The notes: a model not told the origin generated them from the sequence alone. DNA of 64,000 bases from Datnioides undecimradiatus (GCA_008933995.1 WARS01000026.1:2370501-2434500), one strand, 5' to 3'. Positions 1-12,762 are shown, numbered from the stretch's first letter. Made by a program: numbers and translations.

Positions 1-334
1 AATGATGTGAAATAGGCCTGAAGGACACGTTGAGTTGTTGACATTCAACTGTGGGGAACTCGCTTCATTCCAGTGTGGTGAACAACAAAAAAACCCAATG
101 AAACAGAGGAATGATTAAAGCGACAAAGGTTCTGTCTGCTCTTGTCCTTTATCTGACTGACGACTTCACAGAAGAGAGACTAATTGCGCGGGGGATGAAA
201 GTGGTCACAATTATTTCCCTATAATGGCACAGTTGCATCCATTTCAAAGGGAGTTTGCAACTTCAGATGAAGTTTACTTAATGAAAGCTGAGTTGAGGGC
301 CTCTGTTCCTGCATGTTTGTGCATTTGTGACACT

Positions 335-384
335 CTATGTATCTATCTATCTATCTATCTATCTAGCTATCTATCTATTTATCT
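335..384. repeat. (CTAT)n tetranucleotide microsatellite
   Basis: About twelve copies of a CTAT/ATCT unit with two single-base interruptions (CTAG and TTTA units). This is simple-sequence DNA and probably length-polymorphic. Confidence 0.95.
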
Positions 385-1181
385 GGTAAATCACATGATC
401 ATACAAAGTTTGAAAGGTCAAAGGCTTGATATCAGTCAGCACTTCCACTGTGGTGATTATTTACTCCTCTAAAGTCAGTTTTGAATTGATCGAGTTACAA
501 CTGTTGAACATTTGGGCTGAGTTACAAAAAAAAGCGATTGTCCCAGTTTTAGCATAGTCGACCGTCGCAGGCATGCTGAGGTGGTAACTTCAGTCTGTGA
601 AAAGTTTCCCTGTCTGTAGGCGTGTGGTAAAGCTGGGGCTCTTGTACTGAGGTAGAATATGACTCATAATCCCGAATGACTCATGTGGTGCGTTGAAGTC
701 ACACTGAGGTTCTCAATATACCCTGATTTTCATGCTGATACAGGATGGGTACAGTGTTGACAACGTTGGAGCTTCCTCTTTTTGTTCCTCTTTTTAACTC
801 CCATTTTTTTGGAGCGGGGGGGTGTTGGAAGTTCTTAAACTGCGCTCTGAGACGGGCTTATCTCTGGAAAGCTTGATATGAATAACTGTTGGAGAAACTA
901 GAGAGTCTGTTAAATATGCACTTAACTGCAACAAGAAATACAGTTGGTGAAACTAGCTTAAAGGGATATGGTAGCTTTAGATATCACAGCAAATGATGCG
1001 CTGTGAACACAGTTTTTGCCTCAGGCCAACACGGTGACTAATGCATTTAGCTGCGATTAAACAGCCTATATATTTAATGTGAAAACTGGTCATGTTTTAC
1101 AAGAAAGAAAAGGGAGAGCATCAAAGTTGTATTGGCCAAGAAACTCGTTATATAACACTATTTTAGCAGATTCCAGCTAAG

Positions 1182-1230
<49 letters not shown>

Positions 1231-1249
1231 TATATATACACACACACAC
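1182..1249. repeat. Compound (TA)n(CA)n microsatellite
   Basis: A TA run passes into an uninterrupted CA run, then a second short TA and CA run. It is typical fish dinucleotide repeat DNA without coding content. Confidence 0.95.
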
Positions 1250-1724
1250 GTTGACGTTTATTTTTAAAGATCTAAATACAGCTTTCCAAGTGTTTTCAGG
1301 AAGGGGCAGTGCAGAAGGATGATGGACTAATTTACTGTTTACCTGTTATTGCAGACTAAGCTTTTTCCATTGTTTTTCACAATCCAGTGCAAGAGTAGAA
1401 CAAAAGAATGCCGACTAAAAGAGGTTTGAGCTCCGGAAAATGTGTGGCCAGAAGGAAACGTACCATTAATGTGTTCTCAGTCTTACACACACGCATATAT
1501 GCACTCAGCCCACACCACAATTTAAATAAATGTAACTGCATGCTGTGTATTTTTGGCACTTTTCAAATACCACTGGGAAAAGTGGTAGTTTGTGGGTCAA
1601 AGCATGAGAAAAAAGAGCCTCAGAGAAATGCATTTAATACATTTGACTTTCCAATGCCACATGGACACATCATGCTGTACTGCACACTTGCTGGTCAGGT
1701 GCACATTGTTTGTAACTGAACATT

Positions 1725-2622
1725 TTGCCTTCAGACCAGATGTAATTCTTTGATCAAACAATATGCTAGAAACATTCTTCAGAGTCTATGGAGCATGTTG
1801 ACTTGACAAAGTCATACACTTGCTGCAGATTTTTCAGCTGCACATCTGAGATGCGGATCTCCCCTTTCACCACATCCCAAAGGTGCTCTATTGGATTGAG
1901 ATCTGGTGACTGTGGAGGCCGCTTGAGTACAGTGAAGTCATTCTCAAGTTCAAGACACCAGCTTGAGATGACTGAGATGGAGCGTTATCCTGCTAGAAGT
2001 AGCCATTAGAAGACAGGTATACTGTGGCCATAAAGGGATGAACAGTGTGCCAAGAAAAAATCCTTCACCATTAGGCCACCACCACTACCAGCCTGAACCA
2101 CTGATATGAGGCAGGGTGGATTCAGGCTTTAGTGTGGTTTACACCAACGCTAAATGTTGCAGTAGAAATTCTTATTCTCAAAGATTTGTCAGAGCATTCA
2201 TGTTCCTCTGTTGTCTAGTTTTGGTGAGCTCATGTCCAGAGTTGCCTCAGTTTCCTGTTCTTCGCTTGCAGAAGTATTCAGCTTCACGGTTCAATGTATT
2301 GTGGGTTCAGAAATGCTGCAGTCATTGACAAGGTGGTTTTTGCACATTGGATATTTTCTCTCAGTAAACATGTACATGAAAATCCCAGGAGATTAGCAGA
2401 TTCTGAAATATTCAAACCAGTGTGTCTGCCACAAACAGCTACGCTATGTTCAAATCACTTAAATCACTCTTTCCCTTCCATCTGATCATTGGTTTGAACT
2501 TCACAGCAAATTGTCTTGACCACGTCTGCATGTCTAAATGCAAGAGTTGCTGCCATGTGACTGGCTGATAAGATATTTGAATTAACAAGAAGGTGTACCT
2601 GAAGAGGCCGGTGGGTGTATAT
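1725..2622 (-). mobile_element. Decayed Tc1/mariner (Tc1-like) DNA transposon
   Basis: Read on the minus strand, the segment follows the Tc1-like transposase gene that is common in fish genomes. It starts with a terminal block at 2,592-2,622 (GGTGTACCTGAAGAGGCCGG on the plus strand). The helix-turn-helix part follows, where reading frames give phrases such as 'FEYFRICXSPGIF'. The catalytic C-terminal part ends with a DNA segment equivalent to the conserved 'PPQSPDLNPIEHLWD' region at about 1,850-1,925. Many frameshifts and stops are present, and the middle of the transposase is deleted: the remnant is about 0.9 kb against roughly 1.2-1.3 kb for a full element. The left end is eroded. It is a fossil with no activity expected. 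Confidence 0.85.
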
Positions 2623-4729
2623 AATGTGTGATGATGTAAAAAAAACAACCACACTGATTTCCGATCAGTTATGAAGGAGCTCCATGTTTGGTCTTTAATG
2701 TCACTGACTGGATTCTGAAAACATTTGAGCACAACTCGGATTTTAATATTGTGCAATCGATTGTGTATCTTTCTCAGTCCGGTTACACTCAAAGGATCTC
2801 TTCAACATGACTGTAAATACGCACTGTATTTGAAAGTGATGTTACAGTGCCTCATTCAAACACAAGATATGTGTGTGGGAACTTAGTTAGTGTCGTATTC
2901 CCATGTGGACGAACAGAAACGACATCAGATCCCAGTGTTGACATTTATTGATGTTTGCTGGCAAGATGTATAGGGTGGACGCAGACAATGTTAACGCCAT
3001 ACTTGAAGGAGCTCATTCCCTCCGTATTTTCAGGTCAGTGGCTTTCATCAGATGTAATGGGGGAGCGTTAAATTATGAATGAAGAACCACTCTGTGGACG
3101 ATGAGGATGATGCAGATTATTCATCCCTGCTTCCTTCTAAACCACTTCTCAGCAGAGAGATTTCACACCAGAGGGATGAGGACTGTACTACTCAAAAGTG
3201 TAAAGTAAGTAGATTACAGGCCGCAGCCAGCGACTGGTATCACCGTCTGGATTATGGTCTGGATCAGGCGCTCCTAAACTTTTTAATGTCAAGACTTGTG
3301 CATCGATATGCATCATGTAATAAGACTTTATCTGAAATAGCTTCTGTGTAGATTCGTTTTGCAGTAGTTGTTTATGTGTGTCACTGACACTTTATTGTTT
3401 ATTTGAATTGTCTCTGACATCAGGATGGTTATCAAAGAGAGTCCAAAAAATAGCAAAGATGAAACGTCATAAACAAAAGGACAAACTGCTGGAGAGCTAA
3501 ATCCTGTCAGTGGGGTGATGAAAACATTAGCGATAACTAGAAAGTGAAAAAGAATGATAAATTAAGCTATTCCTTTCTGAGATTCTTGTTCAAGATCATT
3601 GTTTAATATTAATGTTGTTTTTTTTTATCTTTAGTTAAAAATCATTTTAATTGGATCTTTACCAGGTTATTGTGAGAGATTTTTAGCTGTGGAATTTACA
3701 GAAAATGAAAAACTACCAAATAAAATAAACAGAATAAAGCAAAGACACAGTATCAGCTAACTACACAGCGTGTATTAACACACAAAAGGAGCAAATATAA
3801 TGAGAGATGATGACAGGTCAGAACTGTCAGTGGAGTGATAACTGCTCTGGAAATCCCCAGTAAGTGAAAAAAATCGCAGAATAAATGAAATGAAAAATTT
3901 TTGTGAGGAGCCTCTAGAAAACAACAAACAACCAAAGGAAGGTAACATGGATCCCGGCTTAGAAAGCACGTAAAGATGATGATGTGTAAGTGAAGGAGCC
4001 GAAAACAGCATGAAAATAACATGACAATGATGTCAGAGCACCTTGAACTTCATCCTCCATCCTCTCCACCTCTGTTTACCATAACTACAAGCTATTTAGC
4101 GGCAGAATAAATGTTTTTAATTTACTTTTAAAACACAGCCATGTTGTCTGGCAGTTTGTGAGCCCCGGGCTAAACATCGGCAGCGTGGCAGGGAAAGAAT
4201 GATTGCTGCTGATCATGCAGTATGCCGCCTGCTGATGACTTTATCGGAACAGATCAAGTTATGGATGATTAATTTAGACACTGAATCAATGTGCGCTGTG
4301 GGCTTCATCAGGACCTCTCTGACCTCAGAGGCCTTCATTAGCTGGTGTAACGCAACATGTGTAAAAAGCTTACTTGCTTCTGAAATGCTTGATTACTTAA
4401 AAAAAAACCCATTAAATGTCACTTTCAACATCTTGTCCTTTAAATTGAGGTTAAACCAGTCTCCCTTCACATTTCTACATTTTTTTGTTTACCTTCTTGC
4501 AGACCATCAGCACAGAGTAAATCAATATGTAAGGCAGTAAACCAATCTTTACACTCAACTTTTGCAAAAACATCTCACCCATGTTCCAATTCCTATGCCG
4601 TGATTATACAAACGTGTCAGTGAGCAGCCACCTGAGCAAGATAATAAACACTGATACAGTAGATGCTCAATTCTGAAAGCTGGAGTCTGATTCTGTACTG
4701 TTTCCTCTCTGCTGTCTGATGGAGGTGTA

Positions 4730-4922
4730 GGAGGAGAAAAGGAGGGAGGGGCGAGGAGAGGAGAAATGAGGTTGAGCTCTGATGAGGATGAATAGTGAAG
4801 AGAGGAAGAGGAAAAAGAGGAGGGTGGGGTTAAGAGGAAGGGGGGTAGGGAATGAGAGGAGGGGGAGAAAAGAGGGGCTGAGAGGAGAGAAAGGAGAGAT
4901 GGGGAGGGAGAGAAAGGGTGCT
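4730..4922 (+). repeat. Long GA-rich polypurine tract
   Basis: Nearly 200 bases are almost entirely G and A on the plus strand (GGAGG, GAGAGG and GGGAGAAA words) with few pyrimidine interruptions. The complementary open frame encodes only Ser/Pro/Leu low-complexity sequence and is not a gene. Such tracts can form triplex (H-DNA) and are often length-variable. Confidence 0.85.
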
Positions 4923-5308
4923 GAGAGGGGTCTAACTCTGGCATAAAAGTAAATTCAAATGCATTATTCATGGCTCTCTGTGTCAAAATATCATTTACGT
5001 GTGCCGTGTTGACTCATGGCTCGTAAAATGAGAAGGACATGAAAAGAAAGAAAGGATGGAGGAAATAAACAACTCAGGAAGCTTTCTCTATTCTTGGCCC
5101 GAAAATAAAAAAGGAGCCCTGGCACGCTCTCCCCCAACTTATTAGGCATCAATTATTTATTGTACTCTCTGTTTACTATTCTTTATCTGTGTAATAAGCA
5201 GCCACCTTGTCAGAGAAAGTCTCAAATCCGTCTTCAAAGTTTGCAGGTTTGAAAGGGACTGAAGGAGTGTATTTCGCAGTGCTAATTCTGAAGTCTTCTA
5301 AGGGCGGC

Positions 5309-5322
5309 GGGGGGGGGGGGGG
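5309..5322 (+). repeat. Poly(G) run
   Basis: An uninterrupted run of fourteen G bases, flanked by GGGCGGC. It is a likely sequencing or length-variation hotspot. Confidence 0.9.
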
Positions 5323-6265
5323 CCCTCACCTCTTGTTATTGACCTTAAAACCCAACATAATGCGTGTGCATGAGGGTGACAATTTTCAAATCAACCCCAA
5401 TCAATCCCTGTGTCGTAAATCTTTGAGTCTTCAGTTGCCTGCTGAAAATCTGGGCTAAGATAACCGGCAACCAGCTGTTTGACAGATATTTTTTTTTTCC
5501 ATTTTAATTTTTTGGATTTGCTGTTTAATGAGCGCTGCCACTACTGTACCATCAGCGTGCCTCCTGCCTCTCTGTTTGGGACCGTTGACTTCATACAGTA
5601 AGTACACTAACACCACAGCAGCCCCTACAGGTTGTGGCTCAGTACTGCCGCCGCCTCCGGCTTCAATCGTGTTTAATTACAGTAATAGTGGCTGCCAAAC
5701 TGGGGGTCGAGATCACCACAGGAGCCCACAAGATGAATCTGATGGGTCATGAGATGATAAAAGGGGTAAAACCTTTAAACTGGATGAAGATAATTTCGTT
5801 TTTCAATTTTTTTATTTTAGCTTTGTCTTGTGAAATACTGGATTATTTTGCCCCTTTATGCCTCTTAAATATCAAAATAAAGGAGAATATATCCTTTAAA
5901 AACCACTTTGTGGTTGAACTGATTGTCCCCATATGCAACTGTGTCAATGGGTAACAGGCAGTCTTATAATTAACGCTAACGTTGTCAAAATATCTGTATT
6001 AGGAGCTGCAAAAGCAGTTTTGAGAGTTCAGATACTGGCATGTATGTATGAAGTTAAAGTCCCAAATGAAAACGAAATGTGATCATGACTGGACACATGT
6101 ATAGAGAACCATCACATATTTTTGAAACTATAATAAAATGACTGATACGCAGGTAAACATACATGAAGCAACAGCAACATGGGTAAACAATGTGATGTTT
6201 GCTACAAAAAGGTTGAACACAGGTTTTCTTCTTGTACTTTCCCCTGCCTTCTGAATCTCATAACC

Positions 6266-6400
6266 CTGCATGCATGCCTATGTGCATACATATGCCTGTG
6301 AGTGTGAATGTGTTTGTAGATACATACATATATTTATACATACATACAAACACAAACACACACACACACACATACACATATGGCTGTGTGTGTGTGTGTA
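6266..6400. repeat. AT/AC-rich simple repeat block ending in (CA)n...(TG)n
   Basis: The block contains ATGC, ATAC and CATA units, then a CA run at about 6,343-6,371 and, after a 12-base spacer, a TG run at 6,384-6,399. The CA and TG runs are reverse complements, so one strand can fold back on itself. Confidence 0.85.
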
Positions 6401-6539
6401 CCCAGTGAGGGTGGAGGAACATATGACCTGCTCCACTTTTATTTTGATTTATAAGGCCGGTGGAGAGCATCATCACAGAATCGCTTCATCTTCTCTCCTT
6501 TATTACACCACATTTGTTTTCATTTTACTCCCAAGGCCT

Positions 6540-6770
6540 GGCTGAATATATTACAGATTTCCCATGGGGCAGCGGGGGCCGGCTCCTCCGCCACGAGAGA
6601 CAATGGGATGACGGGGAGGGATTTCTGAGCATGCTTCATCATTAGAGGCATTAGCATTATTTTGACTTCAAAACATTATCACAGGATTATCATTATTCTG
6701 CGAATTAGCGGGCTAAGTAGACGCAATTGTGGGAGCATTGGTCAAGTGTATTTGGTTGTACTAACAAAAC
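6540..6770. other. Candidate conserved noncoding element
   Basis: No coding potential. The block has balanced composition and many homeodomain-like ATTA words (CATTAGCATTATTTTGAC, GAATTAGCGGGCTAA), unlike the surrounding low-complexity DNA. The suggestion of a conserved enhancer is inference from sequence texture only. Confidence 0.25.
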
Positions 6771-9049
6771 TACTAATTGCCTAAGCCAGGAGGAGAAAAT
6801 TAGACACATTCAAATTGTCAGATGTCAGAAAGGACTTTTCTAGAGCATTATTTTTGAAAATCCACAAATAACAACAGCACTTTCCTACAACCCAACTTGC
6901 AACTTTCCTTTCAGCAGCAGAAAAAATGTCCTCCTCCCTCTTTACTGATGCAGCCTCTACCTCCCATCCCATTTTTGGTGATTTAGATGAGACAAGCCCC
7001 CACCCACCCACACTCACATCCCTCCATAGGGTCCAGCAGTCATTTGAGACATTTTTCTGATGCCTGGGGGTAAAATGGGGCCCAAAATCTGATTCAGTCT
7101 TCGGAAGATAACTAAGAGCAGAACATTACAGTGGAGATAATATGGCAATTGGGTTTAGCATACAGAGGTCAATGGCAGGTTAATGCACAATGTAATACAT
7201 GATTGACTATGGGAGCCCAGAGGGGAGGGGCCTCGAGGTCAAGGGGTGGCTTTGAGACTTGTTTCAGGTCAGTCTGGAAACAATATGAGCATGAGGTAGG
7301 GAATTATCCCCATTTATCATGTTTGTCATATGACTTTGGCCTAAAATATTATTTCTTTCCAAAACACTGTATCTGTTTTTAAAGAAAAGGACATTGTCCA
7401 TTCCTTTCATATCTCTAAAATATATGTGCAATCATTTTGCCATAACCTCAAAAGAAAAAAAAATGCTTTCTTATTTGCCATTATCATAAAGGTGTCCCAC
7501 AAAGAGTGAATATTGAATTTTAGAGAGCCACTCATGCTAAAAATCTGCAGTCAACTATAAATACTTGCTGACACGTCTTCATTTTACTTCATGTCAGCCA
7601 TATTTTCCCTTTCCTTGGTTCTATTATGCAAGCATATCAGTTTGCTATTGTTCATCTCCATCTTCCATCTCTGAGCCCGTCTATGGTGACAAAAGAAAAG
7701 GCACAAGGAGGCCATAAAAACGGGCAGATTGCCTTATTTTAAACTATCAACATTTCCCAGAACTCCAGTCGTCACCACATGTGCTCCAACTTCCACTTAC
7801 AGTCGTACTGAGCCATCTTTTTCCCAGCTCATTCACATGTTCAACATTCACAGCCAGCTCTGAAACTGATAGCATCTACATCATTTCAAGGACATGCAAT
7901 AACACCCAGTAGCCCAGCCTTGTTACATGAATACATAGAGGAAAGGTTTCCAGCAACATTATTCCATGATTGAATTCCCAAGGACAAGAGGAAAAAAAGA
8001 AAAAATGGAAAATGGGGAAATGGAAAGGGAGGGGAGGGAGCAGGAACAGGGTGGGGTGCGAATGCAACATAAAATATAGGCAAAAAATATGAAAATACTC
8101 TGACCTTGTTTACGTGAACATGGGTCCTGAGCATACACGAATATGCAAACACACAAACAGACACCCTTGCAAGTGTCCGATGTGTCAGATAGCGTGAGAA
8201 AGTAACAGATATTAGGTCTTAAAAAGCTCACAGCTAAGATCCCATTGGCTACTGAGCTCACTATAAGCAATGCAGTTGGACATGTAAATTGCATGGCCTT
8301 TCCACTCCTGGGGGTAAAATTACCCCTCACTGCTCACTGCACCCTGTATAATAACCCTCTGGATTCTCCGTGTTTGAGAGTTTGGGGGATAGCTGTCAAT
8401 CAAATCAAAGCCAGACAGAATACATTTACATAGTTACACTACATTGCAACATCTGAGAGACACTGAAAAGGCAGATTTCACAAAAAAAAATCTGATTTTG
8501 ACCAAAGACACTGACACAATACTATCAGATCATTTTGACTTGAGCATGTAATCGCTCTAAAACTGAACCATGTTCATTGTTATGAAGTTATTTCTATTCA
8601 GCTATAATCATTTTACATTACAGAACTTATTTGACTTCAGTAATAATGTTCAGATTGGTGGAAGATTAAAAACAGGCCCAGACGGCAGCTGAGATCTTTA
8701 AGTGGAGACCCCCACCCAGAGGCTATGAGGTGTACTGCACCTCAAGCAGAGAACTTGGTTGATCTCATTACAACTTAGAACACTGTAACTTTAATAGGTG
8801 GGTGCTTACATGGGGCAAATATGAGTCTGCAGCCAAGCACAAAAATACTATACCATACTATACTATGCTATACTAAATTATACTATAGTATGCCATACAC
8901 TGCATTTATCTAACAACAATAGATTTGGACTTTTTAGATACAAAACATTTAATTAGTTCAGAAAATATGATACTTGGCTCCAGATTAAAGAACCCAGTGA
9001 TTACTGAGTTAAAATTAGCTTCTTCAACGTCAAAATGCTGTTTACACAC

Positions 9050-9215
9050 TTATACATCAGTAGTAATAAACTAATATTAGAGAGTAAATCACTCATTCAT
9101 CATACACGTCAAACGTGCTGAGAATACCCCTCTACTTTTACGTACAGGAAGAGTCGTAATAGGGTACTAACTTGAGTAAATGATCTGAATATTTCCTCTA
9201 CCACTGAATGTTTTG
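9050..9215 (+). repeat. Fragment of a common percomorph interspersed repeat
   Basis: The end of the block, ACTTGAGTAAATGATCTGAA followed by TATTTCCTCTACCACTGA, matches from memory the end of a widespread fish repeat (ACTTNAGTAAAGGATCTGAATACTTCTTCCACCACTG type). The upstream AGTAATAATAAACTAATATT portion also fits that family. The family name is not certain. Confidence 0.55.
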
Positions 9216-11089
9216 CCTCATCCTCAGCATAGTGGAGGTGAAAATGATCTGCTGCTTACAGTGTTAAAAGATAAAAAATAATCCACACTCACACTCTGTT
9301 ACTCAGGATAATCCACTGTCGTTGCTGTGTTTGCATTGAAACTATTTTTTTACTGAAGAAAGTGTGATTATAAAACATTTGGGTGACCCTTTCATGAGTC
9401 TGTAGCTTTATCCTGTACTGGCTGGTACACCATGACACAGCACAATAGATTGCATGCGTTGGCACAGCCTTATCAGGATCAAGGGGACAGAATGAGATAA
9501 ACAGTCTGGTCTCATGGCAAAAGCAGCTTGGCCATCTGAAATCAAATACATGCTGTCTCTTGAAGAAACAAAATGTAATTGTGCAGACTATCTCATTAAC
9601 CTGTTAGTATCATGGCTCATGGGTGTGGTGTTCTTCTTTGTGCTCAAGACAGAAAAGAACGAGATGCGACAAGTAGAAACACAATGTGTAAACATGAGAA
9701 GTGACAAGAGAGAGAGAGGGGTGCACATTTTACTGACCAGCGTGGATATTCATTAAGCCAGTAAACTCCAGCTTTTCAGAGAGACTGATGATAAAGAAAG
9801 AGCTGATGTAATTTAAAAAAAGGAGAAAATCGGAGCAGAAGAAGACATGGAATAAAGGCAAGACAGAAAAACTAAAAGCAAAATAAAAGATGAAGTATGA
9901 AACTGTTCAGCTTCCAGGACACTAAGCTTTCAAAGCTAATACACAGGGTATGTAAGTTTAAGCATCTTGTGAAACTTTTAGCTCCCTTTAATTTATATTT
10001 TGTGAGAACAGCTTGTTTTATATGTGTGTAATTGTCTCCTTCCTTTCAAAAGCACAAGGATATGGAAAGAGAAATCCTTTAATTGCACATTAACCCAAAC
10101 GGTCCGTAAAAATCTGTCTTGACAAGCAAACTTTAAAGAACCATTTGAGGCAGAGAGGAAGAAAGAAAATATGCGGACAAGCAGCATGAAAAGAAGCACG
10201 ACAGTCAAACTCATTCATTTCAGTCATTTCTCCTCTTTCTGTTCTGTTTCTGAAAATGAGCATACAGTGTGGTGTTTCTTTCATCGGAGGCGTAAGACTG
10301 GAGGGCCAAAAGTGTATGAGCATACAGGGCCCCTCATGTAAGGAGAGTTAACAAAGACACCACAATAACTTGCTGTGGATGTGAGGAGAAGCTCACAGAG
10401 TACATCTTCATTCGGTGTCCAGAACTTAGTGCTGCACCCCTGGTCACAAAGAAGATAATTAATTAAGTTATTGTTGTTGATGTTGTGATCAGTGAGAACA
10501 TGGTTTAACCACCTTTCATTTAACAGCATACATGTAACTCCACATTAAGCCAATAGGTGGCAATACAGGCTCAGACTGGGGGTACCTTATGCCGTCAAGG
10601 ACTGTTTGACAAGGAATAGCTATAATGAAACTCAGATACATAACAGTCAAAAGGGAGAATTCATTACGAAATAACATAGAAATAAAGCCAAAAGTAAAGT
10701 GAAATGATATTTTCATGATGACTGAAGTTGCACAATAAAAACAGGCAGTAACACAGAAAGAAACATTATAACCTATGAAATACTACCTGCGCTCAAAAAA
10801 AAGCTATTAAAAGAAAAAAAAAGAATAAAAGTGCATGAACATGAACACGACAACAGCTGCAACTGATTATTTATTCAGAATATTGTGTTGTGATTGTATT
10901 ATAATCATCTGAGCATCTTGCTCAAGAACAAAAGTATATTTTTCACAACCTGTAAAAGTGCAGCAATACGCATGCTCTAGGTATGAATATGTTCTTAAAA
11001 ATAAAAAATTCAAATATAAACATAATGAGAATTAATAAATAATAATAGATAAAACAGCTGACCTGGGGCTGATTAAGAAAATTTGTGTC

Positions 11090-11096
11090 TATAAAA
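11090..11096 (+). promoter_or_regulatory. TATA box of the wfdc gene
   Basis: TATAAAAG lies about 150 bases upstream of the first ATG. A transcription start about 30 bases downstream would give a 5' UTR of roughly 120 nt that contains no earlier ATG. This supports the start codon at 11,243. Confidence 0.6.
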
Positions 11097-11242
11097 GCTC
11101 AAGATGCTTACAGTGCAGAGGTACGACTGTAACTCTACAGGCACAAGGACCCAGTGACCTCTGTCTGGGCTGCTCTGCCTGCAGGTTGTGTACTGGGATA
11201 TTTGTCCAAACAGGAGTACATTCTTCTGTGCAAGAAGTTGAC

Positions 11243-12236
11243 ATGGAGAACCACAGGTCTGCAGTGTGTGCACTGATTTTGACTCTCTGTGCATTTGTGC
11301 ACTTTAACATAGCTTTTGCTGCTGGAGGTGATGGAAATTCCACAGGTATGTTTGCTTTGACTGATGTTTTAATGTAAATTCTGATAATTTACTGTTCTGA
11401 AACCATAAATGTGCATGTTTTGTCTGTTTTACTCTACAATGAAGTTTTTTGGCAGACACCTTCACTGATGTAGTCCCAGTTACCACAGCTGATATTTCTC
11501 CTTTTCTGCTTCACTGCCTCCTTCCCTCAGTGATTCTTCCAAAACCAGGCCACTGCCCCCGTCTCCTTAATGTTGTCCCATCACATAAGGGCTGTGTGTG
11601 TGATGAAGACTGTCCTGCAGACCACAAATGCTGTGTCTTTGACTGTGGAGCTGTCTGTGTCCCTCCTGCTTTCAGTATGAGCCACAACACTGAACTTTTT
11701 TCTCTAGTGGGCAGCTGTTAAATCCTATGCTAAATCTCCTCAGTGACTGTACTGACTGTGGATTGATGGACAGTCCATCAGAAAGGCAACAGAAAGCCCG
11801 TTCCAATCAAAAGTCATGTTTTATCACTTTAGCTTTAGCCGTCTTTGTTTATATTGTTTTCTCTTGTCGTTTCAGCCAAACCAGGAGTGTGTCCTCGCAG
11901 ACGCTGGGGTGCAGGGCTGTGTGCAGAATTTTGCTCCAATGACAGCGACTGCCCAAATGAGGAGAAGTGCTGTCACAATGGATGTGGACATGAGTGCATT
12001 GCACCATACAAAGGTTAGATATGTAGCCAAATACTTACTCCAGTAATGTGGGGGTGTGTGTGTGCTTTGTAACTCAGTATGTTTTGGTCTTTGGTGTGTC
12101 AGTGAAGCGGGGCCGCTGTGCTCTGCCCCAGGGAACCCCCATGTGTGCCGAGTACTGCTATCATGATGGTCAGTGTCCCGGAGAACAGAAGTGCTGCAAG
12201 ACAACCTGCGGCCACGCCTGCAGCGAGCCCTGCTGA
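11243..12236 (+). CDS. wfdc2: WAP four-disulfide core domain protein (wfdc2-like), three WAP domains
   Basis: Four coding exons: 11,243-11,345, 11,531-11,674, 11,876-12,013 and 12,103-12,236. All junctions are GT-AG and all introns are phase 1. They give 172 aa. Residues 1-27 form a signal peptide with a hydrophobic core (ALILTLCAFVHFNIAFA), so the protein is secreted. Three WAP domains follow, one per exon. Each has eight cysteines in WAP spacing: C43-C77, C88-C123 and C134-C168. C172 is an extra cysteine and the last residue. WAP proteins are small antiprotease or antimicrobial proteins; no specific target can be read here. Human WFDC2 sits next to PIGT, and this gene faces pigt, so orthology to the WFDC2 group is the best guess. 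Human WFDC2 has two WAP domains, so wfdc3-like naming is also possible. An in-frame upstream acceptor at 11,454-11,455 could add 25 residues before domain 1. A TATA box and an AATAAA bracket the gene. Confidence 0.88.
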
Positions 12237-12762
12237 TTGGACAGAAAGCGACTCAGCTGCATGTGAGCACTTGTTTGGTTTCAACAACACAGGAAACGTA
12301 CTCAGAGAACGTATTAAGTTGACTTGTTCTACCTTTTCAGCCCCATAGCAGCATACTTAGGTCCAACATTTAAAGCAGTTGTTTGAACAAAGTCTGATTC
12401 TTTGGGGGAGAAAGTAAACTGCTCTCCTTACCATAGTGTGTTTTTGTGCCTGTACTCTAAGTACATACAAACGTCATCAATTCTTTATTTGAATATGTGT
12501 TTTATTGAGAAACACCTGCTGTTATGTTGTTATGACATAGGGAATTAGTTTGTAGGGGGGCATTCATAATCTTCAAGACTTGCAGTGTGCTTGAATTTGA
12601 ATTTGTTGTAATTGTTGTTTACAGTTTAAGTAATCAAGTGTAGTAACTGTATATCCGAGTACGTCCCGAATGGATGAAAACAGTTAATGTAATGTACTTA
12701 GAAATCTGTTGTTTGTAGAGTTTGAAGTTATGGACCAATCTACACTTCTTTGTATTTCAACT

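Larger units (their letters stand above)
1..11089. other. Intergenic region left of the wfdc gene
   Basis: No gene could be supported here. Open frames are short, lack recognisable domains, and several are only microsatellite or purine-tract translations. The stretch holds a (CTAT)n array, a (TA)n(CA)n array, a decayed Tc1-type transposon, a long purine tract, a G run, an AC/GT block and a fragment of a common fish repeat (all listed separately). Segments near 4,190-4,380, 6,540-6,770 and 7,080-7,270 look less AT-biased and rich in ATTA/TAAT-type words, as conserved enhancers often are, but this cannot be tested from one sequence. One coding-like exon at 3,079-3,210 is discussed under findings. 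Confidence 0.7.

Noticed and set aside
1788-2792. Several short frames around the Tc1 remnant
   Set aside because: They are chance frames in a mutated transposase; none continues through the element.
4555-4986. 143-aa minus-strand open frame
   Set aside because: It is a translation of the purine tract (Ser/Pro/Leu low complexity) with no domain or splice logic.
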